A DNA stretch of 33,018 bases from Gracilaria domingensis (lineage: Eukaryota; Rhodophyta; Florideophyceae; Gracilariales; Gracilariaceae), in NCBI GenBank assembly GCA_022539475.1, contig VCMS01000324.1, positions 1 through 33,018 of the forward strand, written 5' to 3'. Below, in pieces: positions 31,372 to 33,018 of this stretch. The position numbers and the translations under genes are program-made. The number at the start of each line of letters is the position of its first letter. The first letter of the stretch is position 1. The notes under the pieces are model-generated. The model ran no database searches. It was not told where the DNA came from and was given only the letters and a program-made list of their open reading frames with translations.

Positions 31372-33018
31372 GTGTCTCTGTTCCGCGCGGCTCGAGCTGT
31401 GAGGAATGAACTGAACGAGGAAGAGCCCATGGAAGTGTTCCTGAAACTCGAAGTCAGTCTTTCTGCTCCATCGAATGAAGATGACGTTGATGACCCAGAC
31501 AACAACGCAGCTGTGTATCAGTGCCTTTTGGGACAAGTTGTGAACTTCAACACATTGCCGCGTGTTCGGAGCAGGACGAACTCAATTAGAACTGCCACGA
31601 CTTCCGTTCAGAATCGATTGCGGACGATGCTCAAGGTAATTCCGCACCCCGCACCAGTGAAGCAGTCCGTGACAAAGAGGAGGACTCCCGCTGCTGCTGC
31701 TGCAACATCTGACAGTGAAGAAGGGGAGCCGCGAAAAAGTGCACGAGAACGGGCGCAGGTGAGTTATACGGAAATAGAGCACGGCCGAAATCGAGGTGCC
31801 ATAGAAGTTCTGGATAGCTCTGAAGAAGAACAGCGGGCTCCGCCGAGGAAGAAACGGAGAAAGACTTTCACACAACAGATGAGATCTACTCTGAACAGCA
31901 TGACACCGGATGACCTGATGTCTCAACTAAATGAACATGTGCTGAGAGGAAGGTCGATGAAGGTTCAGTTCGTGGCATTGGGAGAGGGAGCGAATGCAGA
32001 GAACGCAGGCAGTTCTGCATTTGTGGATGACGAAGAGCTTCTTTCTGTGACAGTTCCACGGGTTGTCACCGTCGAGAAAGATGCTGCGCCAGACGATCAG
32101 CAAGAGACAGGTGGGGGGTCATTTGATGACGAGTTACCTACAGCTCTTCCGGAATCTGAGGAGCACGGACTTGTTCGAGGTGACCCATATGATGGCCCAC
32201 TGAACCCATCATGGTGCGGGTATGCCAGGCTGAGACCGCAGGAATGGCAAGGGAAGAACGTAATTGAGCACAAGGACCCCTGGCTCAGAGTCATTCACTT
32301 GCCGAAGGGACATAGGTCGGAGCTGCTAAGTGTCTCGAATCTCAGAGATGTACACCATCTTGTCTTTTGGCACGCTGCAAGGGCTGAACATCGCCTACGG
32401 GCGGAGACATTTGGTATGCAGTATCCTCGTACTCGACCGACAGGTATGGATGATGAAGAGGTGCTGTGGGTTGCTGCGAAGGAGCATGACGAATTTGGGC
32501 AAATGTTCTTCGCCCGAATGCAAGCTGAGCTAAGGCATAATGGATATTGCGTGCTTGATGGCTTTGCGACGGATAATGGTGTGCCTAAATGGGAGGAGTT
32601 GGAAGACGTTCAGGAGTCCGGAGATGTGTCGGGGAAGTTGGTGGAACTTCTTCAAGAATGAGTATGGAGCGGATGCCGGATATACGGGAAGGGAGAGGAA
32701 CAGTAAAGTCGTTTTTTCATAAATCAACGTGATGAAGGATGGAAGGACGGTAGCGATGGACCATTTAAAGGGAGAGGCGTGTCGACACGTTGGGTACGGT
32801 GGAGAGCCGGAGGATCAATGAGGAGCTGCAGAGCTGGGTTGTAACGGTCGCGTGCTTTACTTGATGTTCGAATGTGTACAATTGCTGCGGCCTTTTGGGA
32901 CTATGGACAATTGAAAGGGACAGTGTGAAGATTGTAACACTCCGAAAACTTGGTGCTCGAATTTCTGGACGTACGCAGAAAGTGCAAGCGCCAGACGCTG
33001 CCACGCGACTTCAGTGGT
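31372..33018 (+). CDS. Gene D: unknown nuclear-type protein, runs off the edge
   Basis: I do not recognise this product. The main frame is open to TGA 32659-32661. It has an acidic start (NELNEEEPMEVFLKLE), an Ala-run, a Ser/Glu patch followed by a SUMO-interaction-like AIEVLDSSEEE (about 31798-31830), a basic NLS-like PPRKKRRK (about 31838-31861), an acidic Gly-rich linker, and a globular C-terminal part with RVIHLPKGHRSELLSVSNLR and ELRHNGYCVLDGF. Coding-like sequence continues past the stop in other frames (FFKNEYGADAGYTGRERNSK; then INEELQSWVVTV; then a frame open to the last base), so the 3' end lies outside the window. The GYCVLDGF segment faintly recalls the start of 2-oxoglutarate dioxygenase-like folds; I would not name it on that. 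Confidence 0.55.

Overview
The window is a piece of nuclear eukaryotic genome from a draft scaffold (a 658-base run of N lies at 17454-18111). Gene density is low and much of it is mobile DNA. The eukaryotic signs are GT-AG introns (one with a clean GTAAGT donor), a SET domain, nuclear localisation and SUMO-binding-like motifs, and a class II transposon of Plavaka/CACTA type. I cannot place the organism. Short introns and a repeat-rich genome would fit some algae, oomycetes, fungi or other protists, but nothing here decides between them.

Layout. 1-3.9 kb: no convincing gene; a GC-rich patch at about 2.44-3.06 kb. 3.9-7.9 kb: an old, heavily damaged copy (copy 1) of a Plavaka/CACTA-like DNA transposon, with perfect hairpins and a tandem repeat of about 400 bp at its 5' side. 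8.9-9.44 kb: a GC-rich array of at least four dyad-symmetric (palindromic) units. 9.44-17.45 kb: nothing I can call, then the gap. 18.1-23.0 kb: a much better preserved copy (copy 2) of the same transposon, with the same tandem repeats and a nearly complete transposase gene (19907-22884).

23.1-33.0 kb holds the most unusual part: a compact, two-sided gene cluster. On the minus strand, gene A (28782-25646) reads as one protein of about 995 residues if five short introns are removed: an unrecognised N-terminal region with a nuclear localisation signal, a beta-class DNA (N6-adenine or N4-cytosine) methyltransferase, and a C-terminal SET domain. Gene B (about 25575-23118) follows on the same strand. 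It has tandem protein repeats of about 40 residues, a coiled coil and an unrecognised C-terminal domain. On the plus strand, gene C (29602-31202) has a Ser/Thr/Lys-rich N-terminus and a ParB/sulfiredoxin-like domain. It is followed by gene D (from about 31372 to beyond the window edge), which is unrecognised and carries a SUMO-interaction-like motif and a basic NLS. Gene D may be the same transcription unit as gene C.

Genes A and C are transcribed away from each other across about 0.8 kb that is itself symmetrical. An outer inverted repeat of about 105-112 bp places near-identical promoter-like sequence (TTTAAAGG box) in front of both genes, and an inner inverted repeat surrounds a GC-rich core. 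That core is related to the palindrome array at 9.0-9.4 kb.

My reading (inference) is that 23-33 kb is a large mobile or domesticated element of phage or plasmid ancestry. It pairs a ParB-like protein with a DNA methyltransferase, as in many phages and plasmids, and has acquired eukaryotic chromatin parts. The main uncertainty is whether the stops and frame changes inside all these genes are very short introns (17-51 nt) or decay. RNA reads would settle it.
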